Positions 15,642-24,422 of a stretch of DNA of 64,000 nucleotides are shown here, one piece after another. Below the pieces are notes generated by a model, which worked only from the letters and a program-made list of their open reading frames with translations, had not been told where the DNA came from and did not search any database. How positions within the stretch are numbered: the stretch's first letter is position 1; each line of letters opens with the position of its first letter. The stretch is from assembly GCF_008122205.1 (NCBI RefSeq), contig NZ_PHNJ01000004.1, forward strand, positions 310,001-374,000, written 5' to 3'. Origin of the DNA: Natronococcus pandeyae (GTDB lineage Archaea; Halobacteriota; Halobacteria; Halobacteriales; Natrialbaceae). A program made the translations under genes and the position numbers.

Positions 15642-16382
15642 TTAGAACTGCGTCGTCTCGTCGCCACCCTCGAGTCCCGCGTCCGTAATTCGGAACTGGA
15701 CCGATTCACCGACGGACTTCGAGCGGTGTTTCTCGAGGGTCGCGCGGCGATTTCCGCCCCGGAAGCGCTCGATTCGGAGGACGGTTCCGGTCCAGTGCTC
15801 CAGGGTGTTGCCACCGAGCGGGCGCGTCCGATCGGAGTCCGGGTCGGCGAACACCTGATTCGTGAGGACGACCGCGAGGTCGTGTTTGCGCGCGAGCGAG
15901 AGCAGGTGCGTGATCTGGCGCGCGACGCCGCGAAGCGCCTCGCCGTCGTCACCTTCGCCGGTTCGTTCGAGGCGATAGAAGCCGGTCGCGCTGTCGAGGA
16001 CGATCAACGACGCCCGTTCGGCGAACTCCTCGGCGTCGCGGACGGCCTCCTCCTGCTCGGCGAAGTCGAGCGCATCCTCGATGACGATGCGGGAGGCGAC
16101 GCTCTCGAGGTCGCCGGTTTCGCGGCTCGACTCCGACCGTGCGCCGCGCCCATCGACTCGTGCGTCGAGCAGTTGCTGGAATCGATCGACCGAGACGCCC
16201 TCGGTGTCGATGTAGACGGCAGTCTCACCCGCGGCGGCAGTCTCGACCGCGGCCGAGAGCGCGAGATTCGTCTTGCCGGCGGCCGGCGGACCGTACAGCT
16301 GTGTGACAGTCCCGCGTTCGAACCCCCCGTCGAGTAACTCGTCGACCGGCGTACAGCCGGTCGGAATCGGCTCGGCGTTCAC
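15642..16382 (-). CDS. radB: DNA repair and recombination protein RadB
   Basis: A 246-residue RecA-fold ATPase. The Walker A motif GPPAAGKTNL is at 31-40, Walker B is in LIVLDSATGF (about 132-141), and VVLTNQVFADPDSDRTRPLGG lies near the L2 region (about 178-198). RadB is the euryarchaeal RadA paralogue without the N-terminal HhH domain; it supports RadA loading and interacts with resolvase and polymerase. The length fits. The start MNAEPIPTGCTPVDELLDGG contains the conserved PTG entry. It is divergent from the RuvC-fold gene at 16488 across 105 nt. Confidence 0.93.
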   Translation of the reverse strand: MNAEPIPTGCTPVDELLDGGFERGTVTQLYGPPAAGKTNLALSAAVETAAAGETAVYIDTEGVSVDRFQQLLDARVDGRGARSESSRETGDLESVASRIVIEDALDFAEQEEAVRDAEEFAERASLIVLDSATGFYRLERTGEGDDGEALRGVARQITHLLSLARKHDLAVVLTNQVFADPDSDRTRPLGGNTLEHWTGTVLRIERFRGGNRRATLEKHRSKSVGESVQFRITDAGLEGGDETTQF

Positions 16383-16455
16383 AGATGGTATTGGCAGCTT
16401 CCGAGCAAAAACCCCCCGAAATCGGTCGCGATTCGAGCGTCGATCGGTTCGTGTA

Positions 16456-16465
16456 CGTTTATTCG
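16456..16465 (+). promoter_or_regulatory. TATA-like element of the RuvC-fold gene
   Basis: CGTTTATTCG is centred 27 nt upstream of the GTG at 16488. This supports both a leaderless transcript and the GTG start. Confidence 0.5.
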
Positions 16466-16487
16466 AACCGGCGACGAAGGGTGGGGC

Positions 16488-17252
16488 GTGATCGTCGTCG
16501 CCACGTCAGATTTCGAGGTGTACCACGGCGTCGTCAACGAACTCCGCGACCGCGGATCCGCGTTCACGACCGTCGAGCCCGATGAGACGCTCCCGGAAGA
16601 GACCACCGTCGTCGTCACTGGTGGAGACCATGCCGACGATTTCCCGGGTGTGACGACCATCGTCGCCGACCCCGAACAGCCGCGACGCGCCGTCGACCAG
16701 GCACTGACCGCCGTTCGCGGCGACGGCGGACGGACGATTATCGGCGTCGATCCGGGTCGGAAGCCCGGGATCGCGGTCCTGGCGGGCGAGATGGTCGTCG
16801 CCGCCTTCCAGGTGCCACTGTCCGACGCCGTCGACGTCATCCAGCGCGAGGTCGCCGACGCGCCCTCCCCGCTGGTTCGAATCGGCGACGGCTCCCGCCT
16901 CCAGGGCGCGACGCTCGTCAACGACCTCGAGGACGTCCGCGTCGAACTCGTCGACGAGACGGGGACGACGCCCTACCTGGGGTCGGGGGCGCGGGGGATG
17001 GGCGACGTCCTCGCCGCCGTGAACATCGCTCGGCTCGAGGGAGAGGAGATCGACACGCGCGAGATCGAACCGACGGCGGGAGAGCTCCAGATAATCAAGG
17101 ATCGCGCACGCAAGCAGAGCGAGACGAACCGTGCGATCGACGAGATGCTCGCCCGCCGCGTGGCCGCGGGCGAGTTGACGATCGACGAGGCGCTCGCAGA
17201 GCACCGGGGCGACTCGAGCGAGGGCGGCGATCCGGACGAGGACGGCAGCTAA
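16488..17252 (+). CDS. RuvC/RNase H-fold protein of unknown function beside radB
   Basis: A 254-residue protein starting with GTG. The N-terminal third (1-78) is a small alpha/beta domain. At about 84-97 lies IIGVDPGRKPGIAVLAG, the first strand of an RNase H-like nuclease fold with the D-x-G-x-x-x-G-I pattern of RuvC and YqgF. Further acidic residues are in VRIGDGSRLQG (about 125) and in the C-terminal region. The tail is helical and acidic. The fold and the divergent arrangement with radB suggest a role in branched DNA processing; this is not established. Its stop overlaps the stop of the converging DUF2270 gene by 3 bp. Confidence 0.72.
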   Translation: MIVVATSDFEVYHGVVNELRDRGSAFTTVEPDETLPEETTVVVTGGDHADDFPGVTTIVADPEQPRRAVDQALTAVRGDGGRTIIGVDPGRKPGIAVLAGEMVVAAFQVPLSDAVDVIQREVADAPSPLVRIGDGSRLQGATLVNDLEDVRVELVDETGTTPYLGSGARGMGDVLAAVNIARLEGEEIDTREIEPTAGELQIIKDRARKQSETNRAIDEMLARRVAAGELTIDEALAEHRGDSSEGGDPDEDGS

Positions 17253-17971
17253 TCCTCCTCGTTCCCGTTCTTCCACTCTCCGGGCTCCGCGCCGTAGATC
17301 TCGCCCTTTGCCTGCCGGTTGCTCGGCCGTTTTGCGATCGCGAGAAGACCGACGTAGAAGCCGACGAGGAGTCCGGCAACGACGGCGCCGTGGACTCCCG
17401 GAAGCTCCGCGGCCTCGGTCCACTGCGCTTCGGGGGTGAACAGCGTGACCTTCGCGACCCAGGCGACGCCGAGGACCGCGAACAGGAGCCCGTAGATGCG
17501 ACGGACTCGCCGGGAGAGCGCCTCGCGTGCGGTCACCTTGAACGTGGGGTATCGGAGGTCGTCGCTCAGCTCCTCGCGCCACCGCGAGTGCTCGACGCCC
17601 GACGGCTCGAGCGCGTTCGCGAAGACGTTCTCCTGGAAGAAGCGGACGCGAGCGCGATACAGGTCGTAGAACCGATACCGCCGAACCTCGTAGGAGAGAA
17701 AAATGCACAGGATCAGGATGCCGACCAGCAGCAGGTACGCGGGCATATCGGGACTCGAGAACACGACGGAAAGCAGCGCCGCGATGACCGTGATCGCCCA
17801 GTTCGTCGTCTGGTCGATCCGATCCTGGGAGCTGGTGGCCTGACTGACCTCCCCACGATAGTAGTGGGGGAGCGCGGAGAGAAGGGCCTCCGCGTCGTCC
17901 GCGATCTCGGCGGCGATCTCCTGATCCTCCGGATCCAGGGGGCTGTCGGTGTGTTCGACGTCACTGTTCAT
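17249..17971 (-). CDS. DUF2270 membrane protein
   Basis: A 240-residue protein with the DUF2270 layout. A conserved YRGEVSQATSSQDRIDQTTNW segment (about 38-58) precedes two close membrane helices (about 60-90). The charged FLSYEVRRYRFYDLYRARV stretch follows, then a second hairpin of two helices (about 158-210). The function of the family is unknown; it is found in several prokaryotic lineages. The C-terminal tail is hydrophilic. Its 3' end overlaps that of the RuvC-fold gene by 4 bp in a convergent arrangement. Confidence 0.88.
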   Translation of the reverse strand: MNSDVEHTDSPLDPEDQEIAAEIADDAEALLSALPHYYRGEVSQATSSQDRIDQTTNWAITVIAALLSVVFSSPDMPAYLLLVGILILCIFLSYEVRRYRFYDLYRARVRFFQENVFANALEPSGVEHSRWREELSDDLRYPTFKVTAREALSRRVRRIYGLLFAVLGVAWVAKVTLFTPEAQWTEAAELPGVHGAVVAGLLVGFYVGLLAIAKRPSNRQAKGEIYGAEPGEWKNGNEED

Positions 17972-18022
17972 ACGTGTACTATCGACGCGAGCGGAGATAA
18001 CCGCGTCAGCAAGGTCGCCGAC

Positions 18023-19819
18023 TCACTCCACCGTCACGCTCTTCGCGAGGTTGCGCGGTTTGTCGATCGATCGGCCGAGACGGTTCGCGACCCAGTAGGA
18101 GACCAACTGGAGCTGCACGTTCGCCAGTATCGGGAAGAACCGCCAGTGTGTCTCGGGAACCGACAGGACGTGATCAGCGTGGTGTCCGACGAGGTCCGGA
18201 TCGTCCGTGACGGCGACGACCGGCGCGCCACGGGCCTCGACCTCTTTGATGTTGCCGAGCATCCTCTCCGTGTTCGACCGACCGCTGACCAGGGCGAACA
18301 TCGGCGTCTTCTCGGTGACGAGCGCGAGCGGGCCGTGTTTCAACTCACCGGCGGCGAATCCCTCAGCGTGTTTGTAGCTAATCTCCTTCATCTTGAGCGC
18401 CCCCTCGAGGGCGACCGGGGCACCGTAATCCCGGCCAATGAAAAAGTACGCGTCGGAGTGGACGTACTCCTCGGCGATCTCCTCTGCCCGAGAGTCGTCG
18501 AGGATCGACTGGATCTGATCCGGTAACGCCCGAAGGGACTCCACGAATTCCCGGGAACAGTCGCCGGTAAGCGCGCTCGAAAGCATCGCCAGGGCGACCT
18601 GCTGGGAGGCGAACGTTTTGGTCGCGGCGACGCCGATCTCCGGGCCGGCGCGGATGTACATGGTGTGATCGGTCTCCCGCGACGCTGAACTTCCCACGAC
18701 GTTCGTCACGGCGAGGGTCGTCGCCCCGACGCTGTTCGCGGTCCGAAGCGCGCGAAGCGTGTCCGCCGTTTCGCCGCTTTGGGTGACGCCGACGACCAGC
18801 GTCCCCATGTCGATCGGCAGCGTATCGACGTTGTACTCGCTCGCGAGAAATGCCGTCGCCCGAACGCCGCGCTCGCGAAACAACCGTGCGGCGTACAGAG
18901 ACGCGTGATACGAGGTTCCGCAGGCCACGAAGTGGACCTCGGTCGGTCGTGGTACGTCATCGAGTTCCTCGATCGAGACTGACTCCTCGAACGGCCGCGG
19001 GCGGCCGCGGAGACACTCGCGCATCGCGCGCGGCTGCTCGTATATCTCCTTGAGCATGTAGTGGTCGTAGCCGCTCTTGCCGGCGTCTTCGGGGTCCCAG
19101 TCGACGGTCTCGACCGAAACGTCGACGAGCGCGCCGCGCTCGTCTCGCACCTCGATGCCGGTGGGCCTGATCGTTGCGAACTGCTCGTCCTCGAGGTAGA
19201 TGACTTCGTCCGTGTACTCGAGAAATGCAGGGACGTCGCTCGCCAGCATAGTGCCGCCGTCGTCGACGCCGAGCACGAGCGGCGACTGGTAGCGCGTCGC
19301 ATACACCTCCTCCCGGCCGCGGAACACCGCCGCGACGGCGTAGCTCCCCTCGAGTCGTTCGATCGCCTGGCGGAACGCGGAGCCCGGGTCGGCGCCCTGC
19401 TCGAGCGCCGCTTCGATCAGGTGGGGGATGACCTCGGTGTCGGTCTCGCTGTCGAACTCGTGACCCTTCGCTTCGAGTTCGTCACGCAGCTCCTGGTAGT
19501 TCTCGATGATGCCGTTGTGGACGACGGCGACCTTCTTCTCGCAGTCGGTGTGTGGATGGGCGTTCTCGTCGGATGGCGGCCCGTGGGTGCTCCAGCGAGT
19601 GTGACCGATCCCCGCCAGCGCGTCGTCCGTCTCCTCGGGGAGCGTCTCCTCGAGTGCGGCCAGTTCTCCCTCGCGCTTGTAGACGGACACCGATGGATCC
19701 GCGACCGCGATCCCCGCGGAGTCGTACCCCCTGTACTCGAGACGCGAGAGCCCGTTCGAGAGCACCTCGATGACGTTTCGATCCGCGCGTGCGCCGGTGT
19801 ATCCGATGATGCCGCACAT
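18023..19819 (-). CDS. glmS: Glutamine-fructose-6-phosphate aminotransferase GlmS
   Basis: A 598-residue enzyme making glucosamine-6-phosphate from fructose-6-phosphate and glutamine. It begins MCGIIGY; Cys2 is the amidotransferase nucleophile, and the N-terminal nucleophile domain covers about 1-230 (GIGHTRWSTHG is present). Two SIS isomerase domains follow (about 280-420 and 450-590), with ACGTSYHASLYAARLF and VTQSGETADTLRAL. The C-terminus ends NLAKSVTVE as in the family. The start is set by Met-Cys. The ATG overlaps the stop of the upstream glmU-like gene (ATGA), so the two are translationally coupled. It supplies amino sugars for the surface-glycan region. Confidence 0.96.
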   Translation of the reverse strand: MCGIIGYTGARADRNVIEVLSNGLSRLEYRGYDSAGIAVADPSVSVYKREGELAALEETLPEETDDALAGIGHTRWSTHGPPSDENAHPHTDCEKKVAVVHNGIIENYQELRDELEAKGHEFDSETDTEVIPHLIEAALEQGADPGSAFRQAIERLEGSYAVAAVFRGREEVYATRYQSPLVLGVDDGGTMLASDVPAFLEYTDEVIYLEDEQFATIRPTGIEVRDERGALVDVSVETVDWDPEDAGKSGYDHYMLKEIYEQPRAMRECLRGRPRPFEESVSIEELDDVPRPTEVHFVACGTSYHASLYAARLFRERGVRATAFLASEYNVDTLPIDMGTLVVGVTQSGETADTLRALRTANSVGATTLAVTNVVGSSASRETDHTMYIRAGPEIGVAATKTFASQQVALAMLSSALTGDCSREFVESLRALPDQIQSILDDSRAEEIAEEYVHSDAYFFIGRDYGAPVALEGALKMKEISYKHAEGFAAGELKHGPLALVTEKTPMFALVSGRSNTERMLGNIKEVEARGAPVVAVTDDPDLVGHHADHVLSVPETHWRFFPILANVQLQLVSYWVANRLGRSIDKPRNLAKSVTVE

Positions 19820-21006
19820 CAGGAACGCACCTCCGTTCCGCCGGCGAGCGTGCCGCGGATCGTCGTCCCGGTCTGGATATTCGTCTCCGGCCCGACGAGC
19901 GCCCCCGGAACGTACGCGACGCCGCCCCGGTCGGTGACGCGATCGGCCAGCAGTGCGCCGAGCGCCTCGTCTTCGTAGACGGTGTCGCCGACGCGAACGT
20001 CGCCCGGACCGCCCGGGATCGTCGATCCAGCCCCGATCTCGACGCCAGTCCCGGTGACGCACTCGATGACGGTCGCGTTGGCGCCGACCGTGGTATCGGC
20101 GTCGACGACGCTCCGCTCGACGACGGCGTTCGAGTTGACGGTCGTGTTCTCCCCGAGACAGACGTACGGCCCGACCACGGCCCCCGGTCCGATCGCGCAG
20201 TCTCGACCGATCACGACGGGGCCGCGGAGTTCCGCGGAGTCGTGGACCGTCGTCGTTTCGTGGCCGACGGCCTCCGAGTCACCGTCGACGACCCCGGTAT
20301 CGAACAGTTCGAACGAGACGTCGAGGAGGTCCCAGGGGTACGTCGCGTCGACCCACAGCCCCTCGGAAACGGCCCCACGTACGGTTTCCCCCATATCGAT
20401 GAGCTTCGATAACCCGCCGAGGAGGTGGTGTTCGCCAAACGTCGGCTCTGCCGCTCGAACAGCATCGAACGCAGCAGGGTCGAACACGTAGACGCCGGCA
20501 TTGAGGTAGTAGTCGCGCCCGTCGCGCGGGTTCTCGGCGATTCGCGTCACCGTGCCATCGTCGTCGACGAGGGCGCCGCCGTAGGATTCGACGTTCGAGC
20601 GCTGCAACAGCGCGATCGTCGCGGCGGCACTTTTGTCGTGCGCCTCGAGGGCGTCGTTGATGATGCGGCTATCGGCGATCTGGTCCCCGTTGATCACCAG
20701 ACAGGTGCCGCTCACCTCGGACTCGGCGGTCAACACCGCGTGGCCGGTTCCGAGCTGGTGTTCCTGTGTGACGTAGGTGATCGGCACGTTCCGGTAGGTA
20801 GAGCCGAAGTGCGACTGGACGCGGTCGCGGCGGTAGCCGACGACGACGACGAGTTCCGAGATGCCGGCGTCGACGAGCTGATCGAAGACGTGCTCGAGAA
20901 TTGGTTTCGTCGCCGCCGGAAGCATCGGTTTCGGACGGTTCTTCGTCAGTGGTCGGAGACGCATTCCCTCCCCCGCAGCGAGGACGATTGCAGAGTCTAC
21001 TGACAT
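19819..21006 (-). CDS. glmU: GlmU-like bifunctional nucleotidyltransferase/acetyltransferase
   Basis: A 395-residue protein. The N-terminal nucleotidyltransferase half starts with LAAGEGMRLRPLTKNRPKPM (about 8-27), containing the G-x-G-x-R and PKP motifs. The middle has GTGHAVLTAE. The C-terminal part (about 250-385) consists of left-handed beta-helix hexapeptide repeats (VVIGRDCAIGPGAVVGPYV). In archaea such proteins acetylate GlcN-1-P and add UMP to give UDP-GlcNAc. The partner GlmM is not in this window. The ATG at 21006 is chosen over an in-frame GTG at 21018. Confidence 0.9.
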   Translation of the reverse strand: MSVDSAIVLAAGEGMRLRPLTKNRPKPMLPAATKPILEHVFDQLVDAGISELVVVVGYRRDRVQSHFGSTYRNVPITYVTQEHQLGTGHAVLTAESEVSGTCLVINGDQIADSRIINDALEAHDKSAAATIALLQRSNVESYGGALVDDDGTVTRIAENPRDGRDYYLNAGVYVFDPAAFDAVRAAEPTFGEHHLLGGLSKLIDMGETVRGAVSEGLWVDATYPWDLLDVSFELFDTGVVDGDSEAVGHETTTVHDSAELRGPVVIGRDCAIGPGAVVGPYVCLGENTTVNSNAVVERSVVDADTTVGANATVIECVTGTGVEIGAGSTIPGGPGDVRVGDTVYEDEALGALLADRVTDRGGVAYVPGALVGPETNIQTGTTIRGTLAGGTEVRS

Positions 21007-21502
21007 AGACGCCCCCACGATAACCCGCTCTTTTGAGTCGTCGACAGTATTATCGGGTCAATGATCAATATACGGTGAACATTTCTGCTGTCATCAATAC
21101 AATCGTAGAAATAGTGTCTTGAGAGGCAACGGATTCTGTATCGGCGTCGATGTCGACGTTGCAGTCCCGAACGGTGCGTCGTGACGATGGAATTGACCGC
21201 CGTTTCAGTCGGTATATCGACGGTTTACGGGTGTTATCGAACTCGGGCAGCACCCTGAAAAATGAGAACCGTCCGGTCCTAATCCGTGCGCTCGTCGAAA
21301 AACCAGTGACGTCGGCGAGCCACGGTCAGTATCACGCGTCGAGGTCTGTGACTCGACGGTCGACCAAGGCCAGTTACTCCTGACAGGGATCGATAGTGCT
21401 CCATTAGCTGTTTGTTTCAGTTACTGATCCGGTGGACGCGTGCTCGAGCGGAAACTCGTCTCGACGTGAGATAGCTCGAATCGGTCGTCGAACCGATCCG
21501 AT
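21007..21502. other. Intergenic region without a gene
   Basis: About 495 nt between the glmU start and the stop of the GT2 gene. Small ORFs here lack haloarchaeal codon character. AT content is raised near 21040-21120, probably promoter DNA of glmU. Nothing else is recognised. Confidence 0.4.
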
Positions 21503-22900
21503 CTACTTTCGCCAGTCACGGTTCCCGAGCATGATGTCCGTCCCGACGCGGAGATACGTGTACGTCAGGACGGGCAACATGATCGCTCTGAGTACCACGA
21601 ACGGGATAAGATTCCGACCGAGGTCGAGGCGTTTCGTCTTCGTAACGCCCGTTGCTACGATCGTCATGACGAACTCGAGGAAGATGAAGAGGAGGATGAG
21701 TTCGATCGCCATGAGGCCGATAAACGAGAGACCGGTCATCAACAGCGCAGCCGTCGGATAGAACCCGTCGATCAGCTGCGAGGTGATGATTCGACCCATC
21801 GGCTGCTTCGTCCGTTGAGTCGTGGCTCGATCCGACGCCGACCGCTCCGTTTGCACCTGTGTCGTTGAATCGGGATCGGTGTACTCGAGCGACGCCTGAT
21901 CCGAGTCGGTTCCCCCGTCCGTACTGATCCGCTTCTTCCGATAGCGGAACGTGAGATGCTTGAAATAGTACGCGCTCTGTAAGTACCCGGACCCCCAGAG
22001 GTAGTTCTGCTTGAACGTCTTGGGAAGCCCGGGGAGGGCCGATCGCGTGTACGTGTCCGGAATCTGTATATTCGACCACCCTCTGTCGCAGAAGGCGAAT
22101 CCGATGAAGAGATCCTCGCTGTTGGTCAGATCGTCACCGAGTGACTCCTCGTAGTCGTCGAACACCGAGACGAGTTTCTGTCGGTCGTACAGGACGGCGG
22201 ACCCAACCGGATAGAGCATCGATCCGAACCCGCGCATGATTCCGTCCGCGAAGAATCGCTGCTGGACGTGAAAGTCTACGTTCCGGTACTGAATGATCGG
22301 TCTGTTCCGTTTGAAGTAGCCGACCACCCCCGTATGTGAGTTTTCGATCTCGAGATCTTCGCGGACGTGCTCGAGCGCGAGGCTGTCCTCGGGAAGTATC
22401 TCGACGATCTGATCCTCGTAAAAATCCTGTTTCGAACTGCGTTCTGTCGGGTACACCGTCCCAAACGAACTGGCGACGTCCGTCTCGTGATGAGGTTCGA
22501 GCAACCGCTCGAGGTAATCTTCGCTCTCGAGGAAGGTGTCGGCATCGAGATTGAAGAGGGTATCCGTCTCGACGTCTCTCGCGACCTCTTTCATGCCGAC
22601 GGTCTTTCCCATCGGCACGTCGTGTCGTCGTCGTTCGATATCGATATCCAGTTCGCTCGAGAGTTCGTCGACGATTTCAGGAGTTCGGTCAGTCGAACCG
22701 TCGTCGACGACGATGACCTTGTCCGGCGGGACCGTCTGCATCGCGAGCGATGCCAGTGCGTATGCGATCGTCCGTTCCTCGTTGAGCGCCGGAATCATCG
22801 CTGTCATCGTCGGGCGGTCTTCTGACGAGGTTTCGAACGTTCGTCGTGGTTTGAACAGTTTTCCGTACGTGGTAAACAATGTCGAGAGACCTACAACCAT
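21503..22900 (-). CDS. Membrane GT2 glycosyltransferase (polysaccharide-synthase type)
   Basis: A 465-residue protein. A GT-A domain (about 35-270) carries AMIPALNEERTIAYALASLA, VIVVDDGSTDRTPEI and the DxD-like NLDADTF that binds the metal-sugar nucleotide. A KQNYLWGSGYLQSAYYF segment (about 300-316) resembles the Q-x-x-x-W acceptor region of processive synthases. Two or three membrane helices follow near the C-terminus (about 380-450). It probably assembles or extends a surface polysaccharide on the inner face of the membrane; the donor sugar is unknown. An in-frame GTG at 22915 is an alternative start. Confidence 0.85.
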   Translation of the reverse strand: MVVGLSTLFTTYGKLFKPRRTFETSSEDRPTMTAMIPALNEERTIAYALASLAMQTVPPDKVIVVDDGSTDRTPEIVDELSSELDIDIERRRHDVPMGKTVGMKEVARDVETDTLFNLDADTFLESEDYLERLLEPHHETDVASSFGTVYPTERSSKQDFYEDQIVEILPEDSLALEHVREDLEIENSHTGVVGYFKRNRPIIQYRNVDFHVQQRFFADGIMRGFGSMLYPVGSAVLYDRQKLVSVFDDYEESLGDDLTNSEDLFIGFAFCDRGWSNIQIPDTYTRSALPGLPKTFKQNYLWGSGYLQSAYYFKHLTFRYRKKRISTDGGTDSDQASLEYTDPDSTTQVQTERSASDRATTQRTKQPMGRIITSQLIDGFYPTAALLMTGLSFIGLMAIELILLFIFLEFVMTIVATGVTKTKRLDLGRNLIPFVVLRAIMLPVLTYTYLRVGTDIMLGNRDWRK

Positions 22901-22998
22901 TTCCTCTCCACCCACCTTGCTTGGACAGTCATATGACAGTATTCACCGTTTCAACAAATTTTTCTCCATTACTCGTCATAACACAGTACTAATACGAT

Positions 22999-24399
22999 CT
23001 AGTCGGACGAGCGCTCCCCATCGATACGAATGACGACGGTCGGGTTCGTCCACGGATCGTCGAACGTCTCGATCGTTGTTTCTGTCTCATTATCCGTGGC
23101 GGCTGTTATCTCGTATTCACCGAGAAACGCGGTGAGATCGTACTCCCCGTCACTGTCGGTCGTCTCTTCCTCTTCAGTCCACCACTCGTCGAACACCAGG
23201 TCGGTGTAGACGTCGTACGCGGGTTTTCGAGACCAGTCCTCCTCGAACAGCGGCGCGTTCCCCTGCCAGTGAATCTCGTCCCAGAACCCCCACATGAGAA
23301 ACCCCTGCACCGCAGGGTGGCTGTAGACCGTTTTCAGGAACTCGTACAGGTACTCCGCCTCCATCTCGTCGGTCCACTCCTCGCCCCACGTGTCGTACTC
23401 GTGGATCTGGATCGCGGGAACCAGTTCCACGAACCGGTCGAGGGTCTCGAGTAACTCCTCCGGCGACCGCCGGTCGTCGACGCTCGAGTGGTGGCCCTGT
23501 ATGCCGACTCCCTCGAGCGGCGCGTCGTGGGCGAGGAGGTGTCTCACGATCGTCTCGAACTGGTCTCGGTGTTCCTCGTCGTCGCCGACGATGATGTTGT
23601 ACTCGTTGATGAACAGCTGTGCGTTCGGATCCGCCCGCTCGGCGACTCGAAACCAGTTGGCTATCCTGGGCGGCTCCGTGGGTGGAGCACCGGGGTCGAG
23701 CAGATCCGTTAGCTCGTGGAAATCGACCTGTTCGTTCAGAACGTCCCACTCGGTGAGCGCCGGCATGTCGCTGTAGTAGCCGACGATGTCGGTGATGTGT
23801 CCGCGCGTTCGTCGTTCGATCGGCGAGCGGTTTTCCTCGTCCATCGCCTCGACGATGTCGTCGGGAATCGCTCCCTGACCGCGTCGCTGCCAGATGCAGG
23901 TGTGGCCGCGCATCTCCAGTCCTCGCGCGAGCAGCCACTTCGTGGCGGTTTCGGCGAGGTCACGCTCGTCCGGCGTCTCCCAGAACCGCCACTTGTGGCG
24001 GTTCTCCAGAACCACCTTGTTGAACAGTTCGGTGAGGTGCGTTCGGTACTCGTCTCCTGGCTCGGTCTCCTCAATGAGGTGTTCGGCGTTCACCGCCGTG
24101 CCGAACCCGAACTCGTGTTCCCGCATGGCGACCTCGACGCGAGCATCGTCGATCGGCTCGCCGTCTCCGTCCTCGACACGGACGGTAACGTCCGTCGTCC
24201 TGTGCTCCTCGATCCGTTCGTCCGCAGCGCGCTCCCACGACATCGCTTCGTCGTCTTCGCCCTCGTCTTCGCTACTGAGGCCGGTACACCCGGCCAGGCT
24301 GACGGCACCAACCGTCGCTCCGGTCAGAACCGTTCGTCGCGACGTCGCGAATTCGCCGGCGCTCGCTCTTCTGTGTCGCTCGCGTTCATCGTTCGGCAT
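22999..24399 (-). CDS. Tat-exported GH10 (xylanase-type) glycoside hydrolase lipoprotein
   Basis: A 466-residue protein. The N-terminus has a Tat motif, SRRTVLTGATVGAVSLAGC, whose Cys forms a lipobox, so export and lipid anchoring are likely. A beta-sandwich stretch (VTVRVEDGDGEPIDDARVEV) leads into the GH10 barrel. The acid/base Glu is in EWDVLNEQ and the nucleophile Glu in QIHEYDT, where most GH10 enzymes have TELD. The conserved end GFLMWGFWDEIHW is present. GH10 enzymes are endo-beta-1,4-xylanases; the substrate here is unproven. The start is set by the Tat peptide; upstream in-frame ATGs would give a basic non-haloarchaeal extension. Confidence 0.9.
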   Translation of the reverse strand: MPNDERERHRRASAGEFATSRRTVLTGATVGAVSLAGCTGLSSEDEGEDDEAMSWERAADERIEEHRTTDVTVRVEDGDGEPIDDARVEVAMREHEFGFGTAVNAEHLIEETEPGDEYRTHLTELFNKVVLENRHKWRFWETPDERDLAETATKWLLARGLEMRGHTCIWQRRGQGAIPDDIVEAMDEENRSPIERRTRGHITDIVGYYSDMPALTEWDVLNEQVDFHELTDLLDPGAPPTEPPRIANWFRVAERADPNAQLFINEYNIIVGDDEEHRDQFETIVRHLLAHDAPLEGVGIQGHHSSVDDRRSPEELLETLDRFVELVPAIQIHEYDTWGEEWTDEMEAEYLYEFLKTVYSHPAVQGFLMWGFWDEIHWQGNAPLFEEDWSRKPAYDVYTDLVFDEWWTEEEETTDSDGEYDLTAFLGEYEITAATDNETETTIETFDDPWTNPTVVIRIDGERSSD

Positions 24400-24422
24400 C
24401 GAACGCACCTCTCGTTGATGTC

